Origin: JAZIHH01 sp036678685
Lineage (GTDB): Bacteria; Bacillota; UBA4882; UBA10575
DNA length: 64,000 bases
Direction of reading: 5' to 3'
Assembly: GCA_036678685.1 (NCBI GenBank)
Contig: JAZIHH010000001.1
Span: 228,939-292,938, forward strand
Positions 51,940 through 61,145 of this stretch are shown here, piece by piece. The translations under genes and the position numbers were made by a program. Every line of letters begins with the position of its first letter. Position 1 is the first letter of the stretch. A model generated the notes under the pieces. The model had not been told where the DNA came from and ran no database searches. It saw only the letters and a list, made by a program, of their open reading frames with translations.

Positions 51940-54084
51940 TTATAGGTGTAGGAATGAGTAATACATGTAAGCTTGGATCGCTGGTATGGTGAAAAGAGTG
52001 ACGTTTACTAATGCTCCCGGTATCGAAGAACCGGTTTTTAAGTAAAGCTTTCGGTTGAAAATTGCCGACACAAACAGAATCACAAAGAAGAAGGAAGTCA
52101 TGTAGACGGTCGCTGATGAGCCCGGAGGTATCGCGAATAAAGTACGGCCGGTCCGCACATAACCAACCCCAAATTGGAGTATTGCCAATATAAACATTCC
52201 GATGCTGTTTATAAGAGCCGTTAGCCACATATTGGCCTTTTCACTCATTTCTTTTAACCGGGCAGCATTTACTATCATGCTGTTCAAAAGATAGAACGGT
52301 AGGAAATAGATCGTATACAGGAGCCAACTGTAGTATTGTTCTTTGCATAGTGCAGTGAAGATAATAGACCCTGCCGGAGTAAATTTTAAATTACCGGCGC
52401 CGAACAGGTTGTAATAAACCGTGAGTAATACTGAGACAAAGCCGAAAACAACGAGCGCCAGAAGAATCGATTTTACAATATTCATTCCACTATATCTCAA
52501 ACCATACATATCACAGAAGCTAACACCGGTTTTTCTGTCAAAAGTGAAATATTTAATTATTACCAGAACAAATAAAATGGCAGTCATGATCAGCGCCCAA
52601 AACGCAATTCTTGTTGCCAACTCAACTGTAGAAAATGGACTGGGCTTTATAAATGCACCCCAGCCGCTTCCCTTGGAATAGGTAAGAACAGGCAGTGCCA
52701 CAAAAATAACCATGGATACCCAGAACACGGGGGATTTTTTGCTTTGTATAGGCATTTGGGGTGTGCCCTTCATGGATGCGAAAAACGGCAGCTTCATTAA
52801 TAGGTCGATTAACGGCAGGATAAGAACGAGTAACGCAAAGAAACCTATGGCACTGGCGATGTCTTTAATAATCCAATGGGAAGCAACAGGGTTTTCGATG
52901 GTGTTCGTGCTGTCGCCGGCAACTATATCACCGTTATAGTATGCCATACATGTTGAGAAAAACTGCATGGCAGCTTTGGCTGTTGCTGTAGACAAATAGG
53001 TAAACCCGTGCCAGCCCCATGGTGTAGTAATCATGCGAAGTCTGTTGCTTGCAGCGGCTGCCTGAATTACAGGATCTGAAGCATCACTATAAAAGGGTTT
53101 TAGTTTCGTACTTAAAACCCGCTCCGTAGTACTCGACAAATTCGTTTGGTACCATGTATCCCTTTCGACTGCACCCTCCTGTGATAACATCGTCAAAGTG
53201 GCTTGAGAGGAAAGAGCCGCATCCTTGTCTTGCATCCCTTTGCCTCCATGCCCGCTTATATTCATAACCAAGCCGAGATTCGCTTGAAGATCGCGCCATA
53301 CAGGTATCCCCGCTACTTCTACCACACGAGGGTCACAGCCGGCTGCGCCTGCGTCAAATACCATAATATTACGAACCGCAATTTTATCTTCATTCACTAT
53401 CTGTTCCTTTCGCATCTCGTAGAGTGGAAGCTCGTCCTTGCTAAGCATCGAAATTGCTACAGCGTCGGCATCCTGAGCGGCAACCTGTTCTTTAGTGATC
53501 GTAACACCAAATTCGTTGTGGAGCATATTCAATAGCTTGTCTTGCAGTGTAAAGAAACCTGCGCTTTTTTCCGCCATACGTCCGGAGGCTGAACCTCCCA
53601 ATGAATGCCCACAGATTCCTATTCGGGTTTGATCAACAAAACCGAGCGTACGCAAGTAGGTAAGCGCGTCTAGGGCACCCATAAGCGATGTATCGTCATC
53701 AAATGGACTGGGAGGATTAGCATAACCCCTGTGGCTGGTTCCTTCGCTGTGGCCGTGTCCATACATATCAATTTGGAAAACAACAAAACCACATCTTACA
53801 AGCTGTATGGCCACATTATCAAGATAAGTTCTGCTGTTAGTGAATCCCGGGTTAACGATCACGGCAGGTACTTTACTGATAAAGTTGCCTGCCTTATCGG
53901 TTTTTAATGCCGACTTTGGAATAAATATTGAACCGGTAAGGTTTGTACCATAAGGTGATATCTTGACTTCCTTCACAACAAACTGACCATTATTGGTTTT
54001 TACTCTCATAGAAACAAGACCCGTGATCAGTATAATGATTATGCACAGTGCTACAATTATTGCGCTTCGCTTTTCTTTTCCCAT
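51940..54084 (-). CDS. Alpha/beta hydrolase with C-terminal polytopic membrane domain
   Basis: 714 residues. One N-terminal helix (AIIVALCIIIILITGLVSM) anchors an extracellular alpha/beta hydrolase: VNPGFTNSRTYLDN, QIDMYGHGHSEG and the nucleophile elbow GICGHSLGGSASG (Ser161). Residues ~420-714 contain seven or more membrane helices. No antibiotic or lipid substrate can be named. The fusion of a secreted hydrolase with a large membrane domain is unusual. It is transcribed towards its own terminator, between the glp trio and glpK, and its lower GC fits late acquisition. Confidence 0.75.
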   Translation of the reverse strand: MGKEKRSAIIVALCIIIILITGLVSMRVKTNNGQFVVKEVKISPYGTNLTGSIFIPKSALKTDKAGNFISKVPAVIVNPGFTNSRTYLDNVAIQLVRCGFVVFQIDMYGHGHSEGTSHRGYANPPSPFDDDTSLMGALDALTYLRTLGFVDQTRIGICGHSLGGSASGRMAEKSAGFFTLQDKLLNMLHNEFGVTITKEQVAAQDADAVAISMLSKDELPLYEMRKEQIVNEDKIAVRNIMVFDAGAAGCDPRVVEVAGIPVWRDLQANLGLVMNISGHGGKGMQDKDAALSSQATLTMLSQEGAVERDTWYQTNLSSTTERVLSTKLKPFYSDASDPVIQAAAASNRLRMITTPWGWHGFTYLSTATAKAAMQFFSTCMAYYNGDIVAGDSTNTIENPVASHWIIKDIASAIGFFALLVLILPLIDLLMKLPFFASMKGTPQMPIQSKKSPVFWVSMVIFVALPVLTYSKGSGWGAFIKPSPFSTVELATRIAFWALIMTAILFVLVIIKYFTFDRKTGVSFCDMYGLRYSGMNIVKSILLALVVFGFVSVLLTVYYNLFGAGNLKFTPAGSIIFTALCKEQYYSWLLYTIYFLPFYLLNSMIVNAARLKEMSEKANMWLTALINSIGMFILAILQFGVGYVRTGRTLFAIPPGSSATVYMTSFFFVILFVSAIFNRKLYLKTGSSIPGALVNVTLFTIPAIQAYMYYSFLHL

Positions 54085-54297
54085 AAAAAAGCTCCTTTCT
54101 TTAAATTTTTCCCCATATTGCCTGATACGGGAGACAAAAAGTCCAACCAGAAATGCTTTTTTAGGGCTTAGGTTTTTTCTATAACGTATTTCCCTGTCAC
54201 CACCCTCCTTCCGGCAATAATCAAATTTGTCCCCCCTTTGGTAAAACCATGGAAAACAGAGAACCTTATCGGAATTTTTGAATTAAATATAACTCAC

Positions 54298-55794
54298 TCA
54301 CGGTTTACTCCAGTAAAGCGCGGTATTGACGGCCTTTTTCCAACCGTTGAGCAATTCGCTGGCCTTTTCCTCCGGCAGCTGCGGCTTGAAGCACTTGTCT
54401 ACTTGCCGTATTTTGGTGATTTCATCAATATCCTGCCAGTACCCGACAGCCAGCCCGGCCAGAAAAGCGGCCCCCAGAGAAGTGGTCTCGGTATTGACCG
54501 GTCTTTCCACCGTCGATCTGGTAATATCGGCCAAAAACTGGAGCAGAAAATTATTGGCTGCCGCCCCGCCGTCGACTTTAATCTCTTTTAATTCTATTCC
54601 CGAGTCCTCAACCATGGCCACAAGAACATCATTGGTCTGGTAAACAAGGGATTCGAGGGTGGCCCGGATTAGATGGTTTTTGTTACATCCCCGGGTAAGC
54701 CCGACTATAACTCCCCGGGCCGCCGGTTCCCAGTACGGCGCCCCCAGGCCGGTAAAAGCCGGAACAATATAGACACCGTTGGTATCGGGTACTTTTCCGG
54801 CAAAATACTCCGAATCGGGCGACTCGTCAATTAAACCCATTTCATCCCGGAGCCACTGTACGGCGGCGCCGGCCACAAAGATGCTTCCTTCCAGGGCATA
54901 GGTTATTTCCCCGTTTAATCCCCAGACAATGGTGGTTAACAGCCCGTTTTCCGAATTGACGGCCTCCGTTCCGGTATTCATCAACATAAAAGCCCCGGTA
55001 CCATAGGTTATTTTGGTCATTCCCCCGCTAAAACAGCCCTGACCAAAGGTGGCCGCTTGCTGATCACCGGCCATTCCCGCCACCGGTATTTTTTCCCCGA
55101 AGAATAGATCCGGAGCGGTGGTGCCGTAAACTTCGCTGCTGGATTTTACCTCCGGCAGCATGGCCTCGGGTATTTTTAAAACGGCCAATAATTCCCGGTC
55201 CCAACATAAATCATGAATATTGTACAAGAGGGTCCGGGAAGCATTGGTATAATCGGTCACATGCACGGCTCCCCCTGACAGTTTCCATAGAAGCCAGGTA
55301 TCGATCGTGCCGAAGAGCAACTCGCCTTTTTCCGCCTTCTCCCGGACCCCGTCGACTTCCTCCAGTAACCATTGGACCTTTGTACCGGAAAAATAGGGGT
55401 CCAGAAGAAGTCCGGTTTTTTTCTTGAATAATTCATCGTATCCTTCTTCTTTTAATCTTTGGACGATATCCGCCGTCCGGCGGCATTGCCAGACAATAGC
55501 GTTATACACGGGTTTACCGGTATTTTTATCCCAGACCACCGTTGTTTCCCGTTGGTTGGTGATTCCTATTGCCGCCAGATCAGCAGGTTCAATCCCCGCT
55601 TCTTTTAAGGCCTGCGGGATCACTTGCCTGACGGTCGACCAAATCTCCTCCGGGTCATGTTCAACCCAGCCCGGGCGGGGAAATATTTGGGCAAATTCCC
55701 GCTGCCCTTTGCCGACCACTTCGCCATTACGGTTGAAAACAAGCGCTCTCGTACTGGTAGTCCCCTGATCAATGGTTAAAATATATCCGCGCAT
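54298..55794 (-). CDS. glpK: Glycerol kinase
   Basis: 498 residues. It opens with YILTIDQGTTSTRALVFNRN (ATP phosphate loop) and includes WVEHDPEEIW, GITNQRETTVVWDKNTGKPV, AGMAGDQQAATFGQGC and KVDGGAAANNFLLQFLADI, the FGGY signatures. It makes glycerol-3-phosphate, the substrate of the GlpA-like enzyme and effector of GlpP. The His used for phosphotransferase control in Firmicute GlpK would lie near residue 230; here the region reads YGTGAFMLMNTG and no clear His is seen. A promoter and leader terminator precede it. Confidence 0.95.
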   Translation of the reverse strand: MRGYILTIDQGTTSTRALVFNRNGEVVGKGQREFAQIFPRPGWVEHDPEEIWSTVRQVIPQALKEAGIEPADLAAIGITNQRETTVVWDKNTGKPVYNAIVWQCRRTADIVQRLKEEGYDELFKKKTGLLLDPYFSGTKVQWLLEEVDGVREKAEKGELLFGTIDTWLLWKLSGGAVHVTDYTNASRTLLYNIHDLCWDRELLAVLKIPEAMLPEVKSSSEVYGTTAPDLFFGEKIPVAGMAGDQQAATFGQGCFSGGMTKITYGTGAFMLMNTGTEAVNSENGLLTTIVWGLNGEITYALEGSIFVAGAAVQWLRDEMGLIDESPDSEYFAGKVPDTNGVYIVPAFTGLGAPYWEPAARGVIVGLTRGCNKNHLIRATLESLVYQTNDVLVAMVEDSGIELKEIKVDGGAAANNFLLQFLADITRSTVERPVNTETTSLGAAFLAGLAVGYWQDIDEITKIRQVDKCFKPQLPEEKASELLNGWKKAVNTALYWSKP

Positions 55795-55912
55795 CTTACC
55801 CTCCGCTCCTCCTTTGGCTTTAATTAACTTTAGAAGAAACCGTCAGCGCGGAGAAAAATTCCGCTTTTCCCCTTTGAACTTGACCGGAAAAGCCTGATTT
55901 TCCCTGCGTATC

Positions 55913-55975
55913 AAAAAAGGAGAAAAACCTTTTTAATTAGGTGGGAATACCCACGCATAATTGAGGTCTTTCTCC
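55913..55975 (-). terminator. Leader terminator of glpK, probable GlpP target
   Basis: On the minus strand GGAGAAAGACCT pairs with AGGTTTTTCTCC (11 of 12), with an inner GTGGG/CCCAC hairpin, followed by TTTTTT. It lies between the glpK promoter and start, the standard site for GlpP antitermination. Confidence 0.8.
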
Positions 55976-56023
55976 TTTATCTCTGACCATATATTTGTAT
56001 ATATGTCGTTTGCCTTCATTTAT

Positions 56024-56052
56024 ATTATATTACAAAACCGTGAATTTGTCAA
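56024..56052 (-). promoter_or_regulatory. Promoter of glpK
   Basis: A consensus sigma-A promoter on the minus strand: TTGACA (56047-56052), 17-base spacer, TATAAT (56024-56029). It lies only 16 bases from the ISLre2 copy B end. Confidence 0.85.
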
Positions 56053-56068
56053 AAAAAGAGGCACATGT

Positions 56069-57622
56069 GATAGTGTCAAGACACTGTAGATTTTTTTGAA
56101 CCTCACATCAATGATCTTGCCATCAAACTGCATTTTGTTTATTTAAAGCTTTTAAAGCCATTCTCGTTAGGTTACTACCACTGCTGAAAAGTGGAATATT
56201 ATTGTGATATCCTTTCCCCAATAATTTAGTATGCTTTAAGCGTTTTAGCTCTTTATGAATTACGTCCTTGATTTCAACAATAATTGGAGTTGGGGTTTTT
56301 GCCTCCAGGTATTGTTTGCTAACTGACTCACCATTGGCCCTGGCCACTCGCATATTGGCCATTTTCTCCGCCCCTTGCAGACTCCAAGCCATTGGGCGAC
56401 TACTGAGCCTGGCGGCCAAAATATGGCTAACATGGCCCTCAGCGCTACAGCTTACGTGGGGGTTTTTCACGGCGTTTTCTATTCCATCCCAGTTGTGCTT
56501 CACATATTTGATGGTATCAATAATCCTTTTTTGTCGTGGCTGTTCTTCAGCGCGGTTTAAAGCTTCATCAAGACGCGCCAGGACTTTCTGTTTGTTTAAT
56601 GACTTAATCCCCCAGTATAACGGCTTTCTTAGTTCCGGAGCATGAGCGGTGGCCATTAGAATATATTTCGCCAGGTGAAATCGGTCTAAGATAAAGATGG
56701 CTCCGGGGATGTATTCCATCCCTTGGCGGATCCAAAGAGCCCCGTCTCCAGATAGGTAAATCCGCTTAATACTTGAAAGTTCATAATTGGCTTCAAGGTA
56801 ATCTAATACTCTCCACCATAGTTCTTCCGGTTTCTCTTTGACGCTGGTAAAGTACTTCACTCGTTTTAACCGACGACGAGGATAATCCTCGATTCCTTCG
56901 TGGACATAAACCAGCCGGGCCTGCGTTCCTTTACGCCCTTTAACTTTGATGTGGTCTTCATCAGCTTCTATGTATAACTCGGAAACACGTCTTTTGGCTT
57001 GCGGTAATGGTTCGATTTTAGGGTTGAACTCTTTAACGCATAACGCTACTGTTTGCCTGCTAACCTTTAATACGGGATTATCCTTGCTGGCGTGGATAGT
57101 AGCCGCTTCATACGACATTCCAGTTGCTGCTTCCACAAGTTCAGCCTTTAAAGTTGCCCCTACGCGCATGTGGGGAGTGACACCAATTTGTTTGTCAACC
57201 AGGTAGGCATATTCTTCGCTTTCTCTATGTCGGTAATAGCTTCGGTGGTAGACGATCGGACCAAAAAGAGTTAAGATCTCTTTCCGGTCATTTTTTCGGA
57301 CACGCTTCCAGTTCGGGTCTTGCTTTGCATCCTCTTCAACCTTTTGCTTTAGGGCTTCAATGACATATTCCAATAAATCGCACCCCAGGCCATCAAGCTC
57401 TTTCTTTAATCGAAGTTCAAAACTATGATAGTCGGTTTTACCATCTAATACAGTAAAAATTCTTTCTACAACCGAAAGGATTTTTTCTTCTACTAAACGA
57501 ACTAAGTCCATGAGGAACCTCGGCCTCCTTCGAGGGGTATTCATTCTTGGCGAATGTGAGGTTCCTCTTCTCTTTTAGTAAAGATATCTCCTCCATAAAA
57601 TCTACAGTAATTTTACACTAAC
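56069..57622 (-). mobile_element. ISLre2-family element, copy B
   Basis: The same terminal repeats as copy A, in opposite orientation: gatagtgtcaag at 56069 and ttttacactaac ending at 57622. It flanks glpK on one side and a PHP gene on the other, without a visible target duplication. Confidence 0.85.
56123..57544 (-). CDS. ISLre2 (UPF0236) transposase, copy B
   Basis: 473 residues, intact, same family and length as copy A. Differences from copy A include FELRLKK for FELQLKK, LLEYVIEALKQKVEED for LLGYVIETLKQKIEGD, LVEAATGM for LAEAAAGM, IHASK for IQASK, and NKQNAV for NKQSAV at the end. Residues ~167-468 appear identical, so the two copies have exchanged sequence recently. Confidence 0.93.
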   Translation of the reverse strand: MNTPRRRPRFLMDLVRLVEEKILSVVERIFTVLDGKTDYHSFELRLKKELDGLGCDLLEYVIEALKQKVEEDAKQDPNWKRVRKNDRKEILTLFGPIVYHRSYYRHRESEEYAYLVDKQIGVTPHMRVGATLKAELVEAATGMSYEAATIHASKDNPVLKVSRQTVALCVKEFNPKIEPLPQAKRRVSELYIEADEDHIKVKGRKGTQARLVYVHEGIEDYPRRRLKRVKYFTSVKEKPEELWWRVLDYLEANYELSSIKRIYLSGDGALWIRQGMEYIPGAIFILDRFHLAKYILMATAHAPELRKPLYWGIKSLNKQKVLARLDEALNRAEEQPRQKRIIDTIKYVKHNWDGIENAVKNPHVSCSAEGHVSHILAARLSSRPMAWSLQGAEKMANMRVARANGESVSKQYLEAKTPTPIIVEIKDVIHKELKRLKHTKLLGKGYHNNIPLFSSGSNLTRMALKALNKQNAV

Positions 57623-57685
57623 CCCACCCTGGCGGCATACCACCGGCCTCCCGGTTTTTTGCCCCTGGTTCATAAGCAAATATAC

Positions 57686-57714
57686 TTGACAGAAATCCGG
57701 GAGAGATTTATATT
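57686..57714 (+). promoter_or_regulatory. Promoter of the PHP-domain gene
   Basis: TTGACA (57686-57691), 17-base spacer, TATATT (57709-57714), 55 bases upstream of the GTG start. Confidence 0.8.
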
Positions 57715-57768
57715 AAAAAAAGACCCCATACGACAAGCGGCCTTATGGGCAATACAGGAGGTATTTTC

Positions 57769-58656
57769 GTGGCCTTCGATTTGCATTTACATACGCAAGC
57801 TTCCGATGGAACTCTGACCCCCCGTGAACTGGCGAACCGGGTGGCTGAAGCCGGCCTTACCGGCTTTTCTGTTACGGATCACGATGTCACCACGGCACTG
57901 AAAGATGCGGAAAAAGCCGCTGCCGAACTTGGTCTTTTTTTCATTCCCGGCGTGGAAATCTCCACCAGTTATTCACCCCAGACTGTCCTCCACATCCTGG
58001 GTTATGGCATCGACCCGGAAAACCGGGAACTGAGAGAAGTCCTCCGGTACAACCAGGCCGCCTGGGACAAAAGCGAAGAAGATTCCATCATCGCCCTGGA
58101 GAAACTGGGTATTGTTGTTAACCGGGAACGTCACGACTACTGGAAGACCCACCCGGAGCGCGGCGGGTGGCCTTTACTTAATGTCCTCATTGAAATGGGC
58201 CTGGTCTCGGGAGTTGGCGAATACTTTGCCAAGTATTTTGGTAAAGGAAAACCGGCCTACATTGATATTGTGTTTGTCCCCGCCCGGCAGGCCATTACGG
58301 CCATTAAAGCCGCCGGTGGTATAGCCGTCTTAGCCCATCCCGGATTATATGTTGACCAAGACAACAATAAACTGGCTGAGAAAGAAGGGTTTATCGAAGA
58401 CCTGGTTTCTATGGGAATCCAGGGGTTGGAGGTTTTTGCCGGGATCAATTCGCCCCAAGAGACCCAGTATTTCCTCGAGTGCTGCCGGCGCTATAATCTG
58501 CTGGTCACCGGCGGCTCCGACTATCACGGCGATTTTGTTCCCGAACGGGTGTTGGGAAAACCGCGGCTCGATGAGGCTTATTTACCCCCTCTATTGAGGG
58601 CTTTGGAAAAAACAAAAAAGATTCTTATTCCCCGGGAAAATTTGGCGCAGAAATAA
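57769..58656 (+). CDS. PHP-domain phosphoesterase (TrpH/RNase AM-like)
   Basis: 295 residues. Metal-binding PHP motifs run in order: DLHLHTQASDGTLTP, SVTDHDVT, PGVEISTSY, AVLAHPGLY and VTGGSDYHGDF. This set matches the YciV/TrpH group, which hydrolyses nucleoside 3',5'-bisphosphates or trims RNA 5' ends. The GTG at 57769 has AGGAGGT 6 bases upstream; an upstream ATG at 57745 would place that site inside the gene. The 3' end overlaps ytrI by 32 bases, tail to tail. Confidence 0.9.
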   Translation: MAFDLHLHTQASDGTLTPRELANRVAEAGLTGFSVTDHDVTTALKDAEKAAAELGLFFIPGVEISTSYSPQTVLHILGYGIDPENRELREVLRYNQAAWDKSEEDSIIALEKLGIVVNRERHDYWKTHPERGGWPLLNVLIEMGLVSGVGEYFAKYFGKGKPAYIDIVFVPARQAITAIKAAGGIAVLAHPGLYVDQDNNKLAEKEGFIEDLVSMGIQGLEVFAGINSPQETQYFLECCRRYNLLVTGGSDYHGDFVPERVLGKPRLDEAYLPPLLRALEKTKKILIPRENLAQK

Positions 58657-59109
58657 TCTCCACACCGACTTCAACCTGTTCGCTGATGAAAATCCACCGT
58701 ACCGCGCAGCGGTAAAGGTCCTCCTTGAGTTTGATTACGCGGCCGTCCAGAATCTTGTAAACCAACCGGGGGTCGACCCGGGAAATTTCCATTCCCACCA
58801 GATCTCCCAATAATTCCGTGAGGACGCTGCGAAAAAACGTTTCGTGGAACGGTTCGTTCACCTCAAGATCTAAAACCAGCCGCGTAACGACTCTTCTCCG
58901 TCTCTCCTGCAGACTTTGGGTCAGCTGTTTGATCTGCAGTTGTTCTTTTTTCAATTCTTCCCGGAGTCTCTCCTTTTCTGTTTCCGCTTGTTCAACCCGT
59001 CTCCCGGTTAGAAAAATCCCTCCCGCCGTTCCTAAGAGCAGTCCAACAAGGAGGACCGCCGCCATTCTCTGCCAGTAGTGAGGAGGACTTAAAAAAAAAC
59101 ACCTTTCAT
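58625..59109 (-). pseudogene. ytrI: Sporulation protein YtrI, apparent frameshift in a 9-T run
   Basis: The main frame (146 residues from ATG 59065) begins inside the membrane helix (AAVLLVGLLLGTAGGIFL). A coiled coil (ETEKERLREELKKEQLQIKQ) and a C-terminal domain (RLVLDLEVNEPFHETFFRS) follow. The natural start should be the ATG at 59109, which overlaps the ytrH stop as ATGA, but it ends at a TAA after nine T (59091-59099). One extra T would give MKGVFFLSPPHYWQRM joined in frame. YtrH and YtrI are sigma-E proteins needed for spore formation. Sequencing error, slippage or mutation are all possible. Confidence 0.65.
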
Positions 59110-59432
59110 TCTCCCGCCCCTGCCAGAGTTGTAATCAACCAATAGCCGGTATTGGCGCCGGTAAACGCCCCGGCTAAAAGGAGAATCTGTTTTCCCAAGA
59201 TTATGAGCTCGCCCCCAAGAATACTGGTCTCCAATGCCCTGATGGTGGGAAAGGTTCCGCCCACCGCTACCACCATCGCCCAGATTTTCAAGCCGCGGGC
59301 CAGTTCGTAGGCGGTGCGCAGGGGACGGCCGTCCAGAATCAGTCCCGGCAGGCTGCCGATGATGGCGCCGCCGAGGACCACCCCCAGGGAAGTAAAAAAG
59401 GGATAAGCGGCGATCTTTAATAATCTGAGCAA
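59106..59432 (-). CDS. ytrH: Sporulation membrane protein YtrH
   Basis: 108 residues with three membrane helices: YPFFTSLGVVLGGAIIGSLP, LKIWAMVVAVGGTFPTI and LLLAGAFTGANTGYWLI. AIGGTF-like and TGANTGYW segments identify YtrH. A TTG start at 59432 follows GGAG. In Bacillus it is made in the mother cell under sigma-E and is needed for normal sporulation. It overlaps ytrI by ATGA. No clear sigma-E promoter is visible upstream; the 210-base gap to the next gene holds no other feature I can support. Confidence 0.85.
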   Translation of the reverse strand: MLRLLKIAAYPFFTSLGVVLGGAIIGSLPGLILDGRPLRTAYELARGLKIWAMVVAVGGTFPTIRALETSILGGELIILGKQILLLAGAFTGANTGYWLITTLAGAGE

Positions 59433-59644
59433 AGCTCCACTCCCCTCCCGTCAAAACTCACAACTGCCATCATGCCTCTCCGGAATCAGGGGTGGCGGAA
59501 GCGGCGGCAGAGTGAACGGCCAGGCGTAACCTTGGAAGACGGAGATAAGCTTCCTGTATAATTTATATAAAGATCATCACGGAAAAAGAAGGCCTTGATA
59601 ATTTTCCCTTCCGTTTCCTCAGCGGGCGGAGAAGGTTTCCGCCC

Positions 59645-60313
59645 CTAACTGTTGGTCTCCGAAATAAGCTCGACGATGGTCTTCGGAGTGCCGGGACCTC
59701 CCCTTGCCCCTTCAAAACGAAGATAGACCCCGTCGGTTTTTCTGTACCAATAATGGGAACTCCAGAAGAGGGAAGCCATTCCCGGCAGGGTAACTTTGAT
59801 CCGGACCGCTTCCACTTCCCGGCCATTGACGGTTAGATCCCCGGTCTCTTGTTTAAGCGCCACCATCTTATAAGGTTTCAGGTTGAGCGGTTCAATGATC
59901 CAAAACTCGGTCTTCTCCTCATCCGACCGGACAAAAGCCGCAAGAGAGACTTCGATAAATTGATACCAGGGAAGGGAGTCAACTTTAAACTCCCGGGTAA
60001 CCTCTTTGCCTTTAAATTTTCCCCTGGCGACCAGCAGATTGCCCTCTCTCTCCACCACCAGGTCCGTCTCCATGCCCGGGTTCCTGAATTCCCAACGGAC
60101 CGTGGAATGATCTTGATGACAAAGGCCGTAATGCTCTTCGTCGACATTCCCCGCTTGAACGGTGTAACCCGTAGCCGTGGACTTGATAGTCCATTTACTA
60201 TTCACACTGGTCTCTCCCGTGGTTTCGCGATAAAGATAACTCTTTTCCGCCTAGAAAACCGGGGGACGAAATACCAGCGCCAAAAGAAAGAAGAGGAAAA
60301 AGCCTCTTTTCAC
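59645..60313 (-). pseudogene. Exported DUF3108-like hypothetical protein with in-frame TAG after the signal peptide
   Basis: From a GTG at 60313 the frame reads a signal peptide (MKRGFFLFFLLALVFRPPVF), then TAG at 60251-60253, then continues in the same frame as AEKSYLYRETTGETS and 186 more residues to 59645. The mature part is beta-rich (TVRWEFRNPGMETDLVVERE, NGREVEAVRIKVTLPGM) like periplasmic DUF3108 proteins. The TAG stands exactly at the predicted cleavage site. Without readthrough the product would stay in the cytoplasm from a GTG at 60205. It is downstream of the LolD-like gene on the same strand. Confidence 0.6.
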
Positions 60314-60408
60314 CTTGAACTCACCGCCTTGTTCTATGGGCATTTCCGCCCTTTTTCTGCCCCTTCGCCCTGGTTAAACCAATATTTTCCCCTAATTAAT
60401 TTAATATG

Positions 60409-61098
60409 TTAAGAGGTTTGAATCTTTGCCACCCGGCCGTCCCTCAACTCAATTATCTTCCCGGCATATTTCATGACCCGCGGATCATGGGTGGAGAAGA
60501 GAAAGGTCGTGCCAAATTCTTTGTTGATTTTGGTCATCAGTTCCATAACAACAGCGGCAGTCTCCCCGTCCAGATTGCCGGTGGGCTCATCCGCCAGGAC
60601 AAGCGGGGCTTTGGTCACCAGCGCCCGCGCGATGGCCACCCGCTGCCTTTCTCCTCCGGACAGTTCGTCAATCCGTCTCTTCGCCAAGCCGCCGAGGCCA
60701 ACCGTTTCCAAGGCGAAAAGAACCCGCTCTTTAATCTCCTTTTGGGGTACGGGCATAAAGAGCAAAGGAAATTCCGTGTTCTCATAAACGTTTAACGTGG
60801 GAAACAAATTGAAGAATTGGAAGATAAAACTGACTTTTGTCTTCCGGTACTTAATCCTTTCCCCCCTGGAGAGCTGGTTAAGGTTGAGCGAACCGACAAA
60901 AATTTCGCCGTTGGTGGGCGTATCAAGCGCTCCCAGCAAATTAATGATCGTTGTTTTCCCGCTGCCGGATGGGCCGATTAGGGCCACCATTTCCCCGGCG
61001 TCAATTTGGAGATTGACTCCTTTTAAGGCTTTAACCACGACTTTTCCCAAGGGATATTCATGACAAACATCTTTCATCGTAATAAAAGACAAGCCCAT
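60409..61098 (-). CDS. LolD/MacB-type ABC transporter ATP-binding protein
   Basis: About 229 residues with Walker A (LIGPSGSGKTTIINLLG), Q-loop (FIFQFFNLFPTLNVYEN), signature (LSGGERQRVAIARAL), Walker B (LVLADEPTGNLD) and H-loop (FSTHDPRV). FxxFNLxPxLxVxEN belongs to the LolD/MacB/FtsE group, whose permeases act by mechanotransmission. Its partner is the FtsX-like permease at the window edge. Between them lie a LolA-like and a beta-barrel gene, so lipoprotein or lipid traffic to an outer membrane is likely. Confidence 0.92.
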   Translation of the reverse strand: MGLSFITMKDVCHEYPLGKVVVKALKGVNLQIDAGEMVALIGPSGSGKTTIINLLGALDTPTNGEIFVGSLNLNQLSRGERIKYRKTKVSFIFQFFNLFPTLNVYENTEFPLLFMPVPQKEIKERVLFALETVGLGGLAKRRIDELSGGERQRVAIARALVTKAPLVLADEPTGNLDGETAAVVMELMTKINKEFGTTFLFSTHDPRVMKYAGKIIELRDGRVAKIQTS

Positions 61099-61145
61099 CA
61101 CTTCCTGTGTTCATACTTAAAGCCGGCCGGAGTTCACCCACGCCC

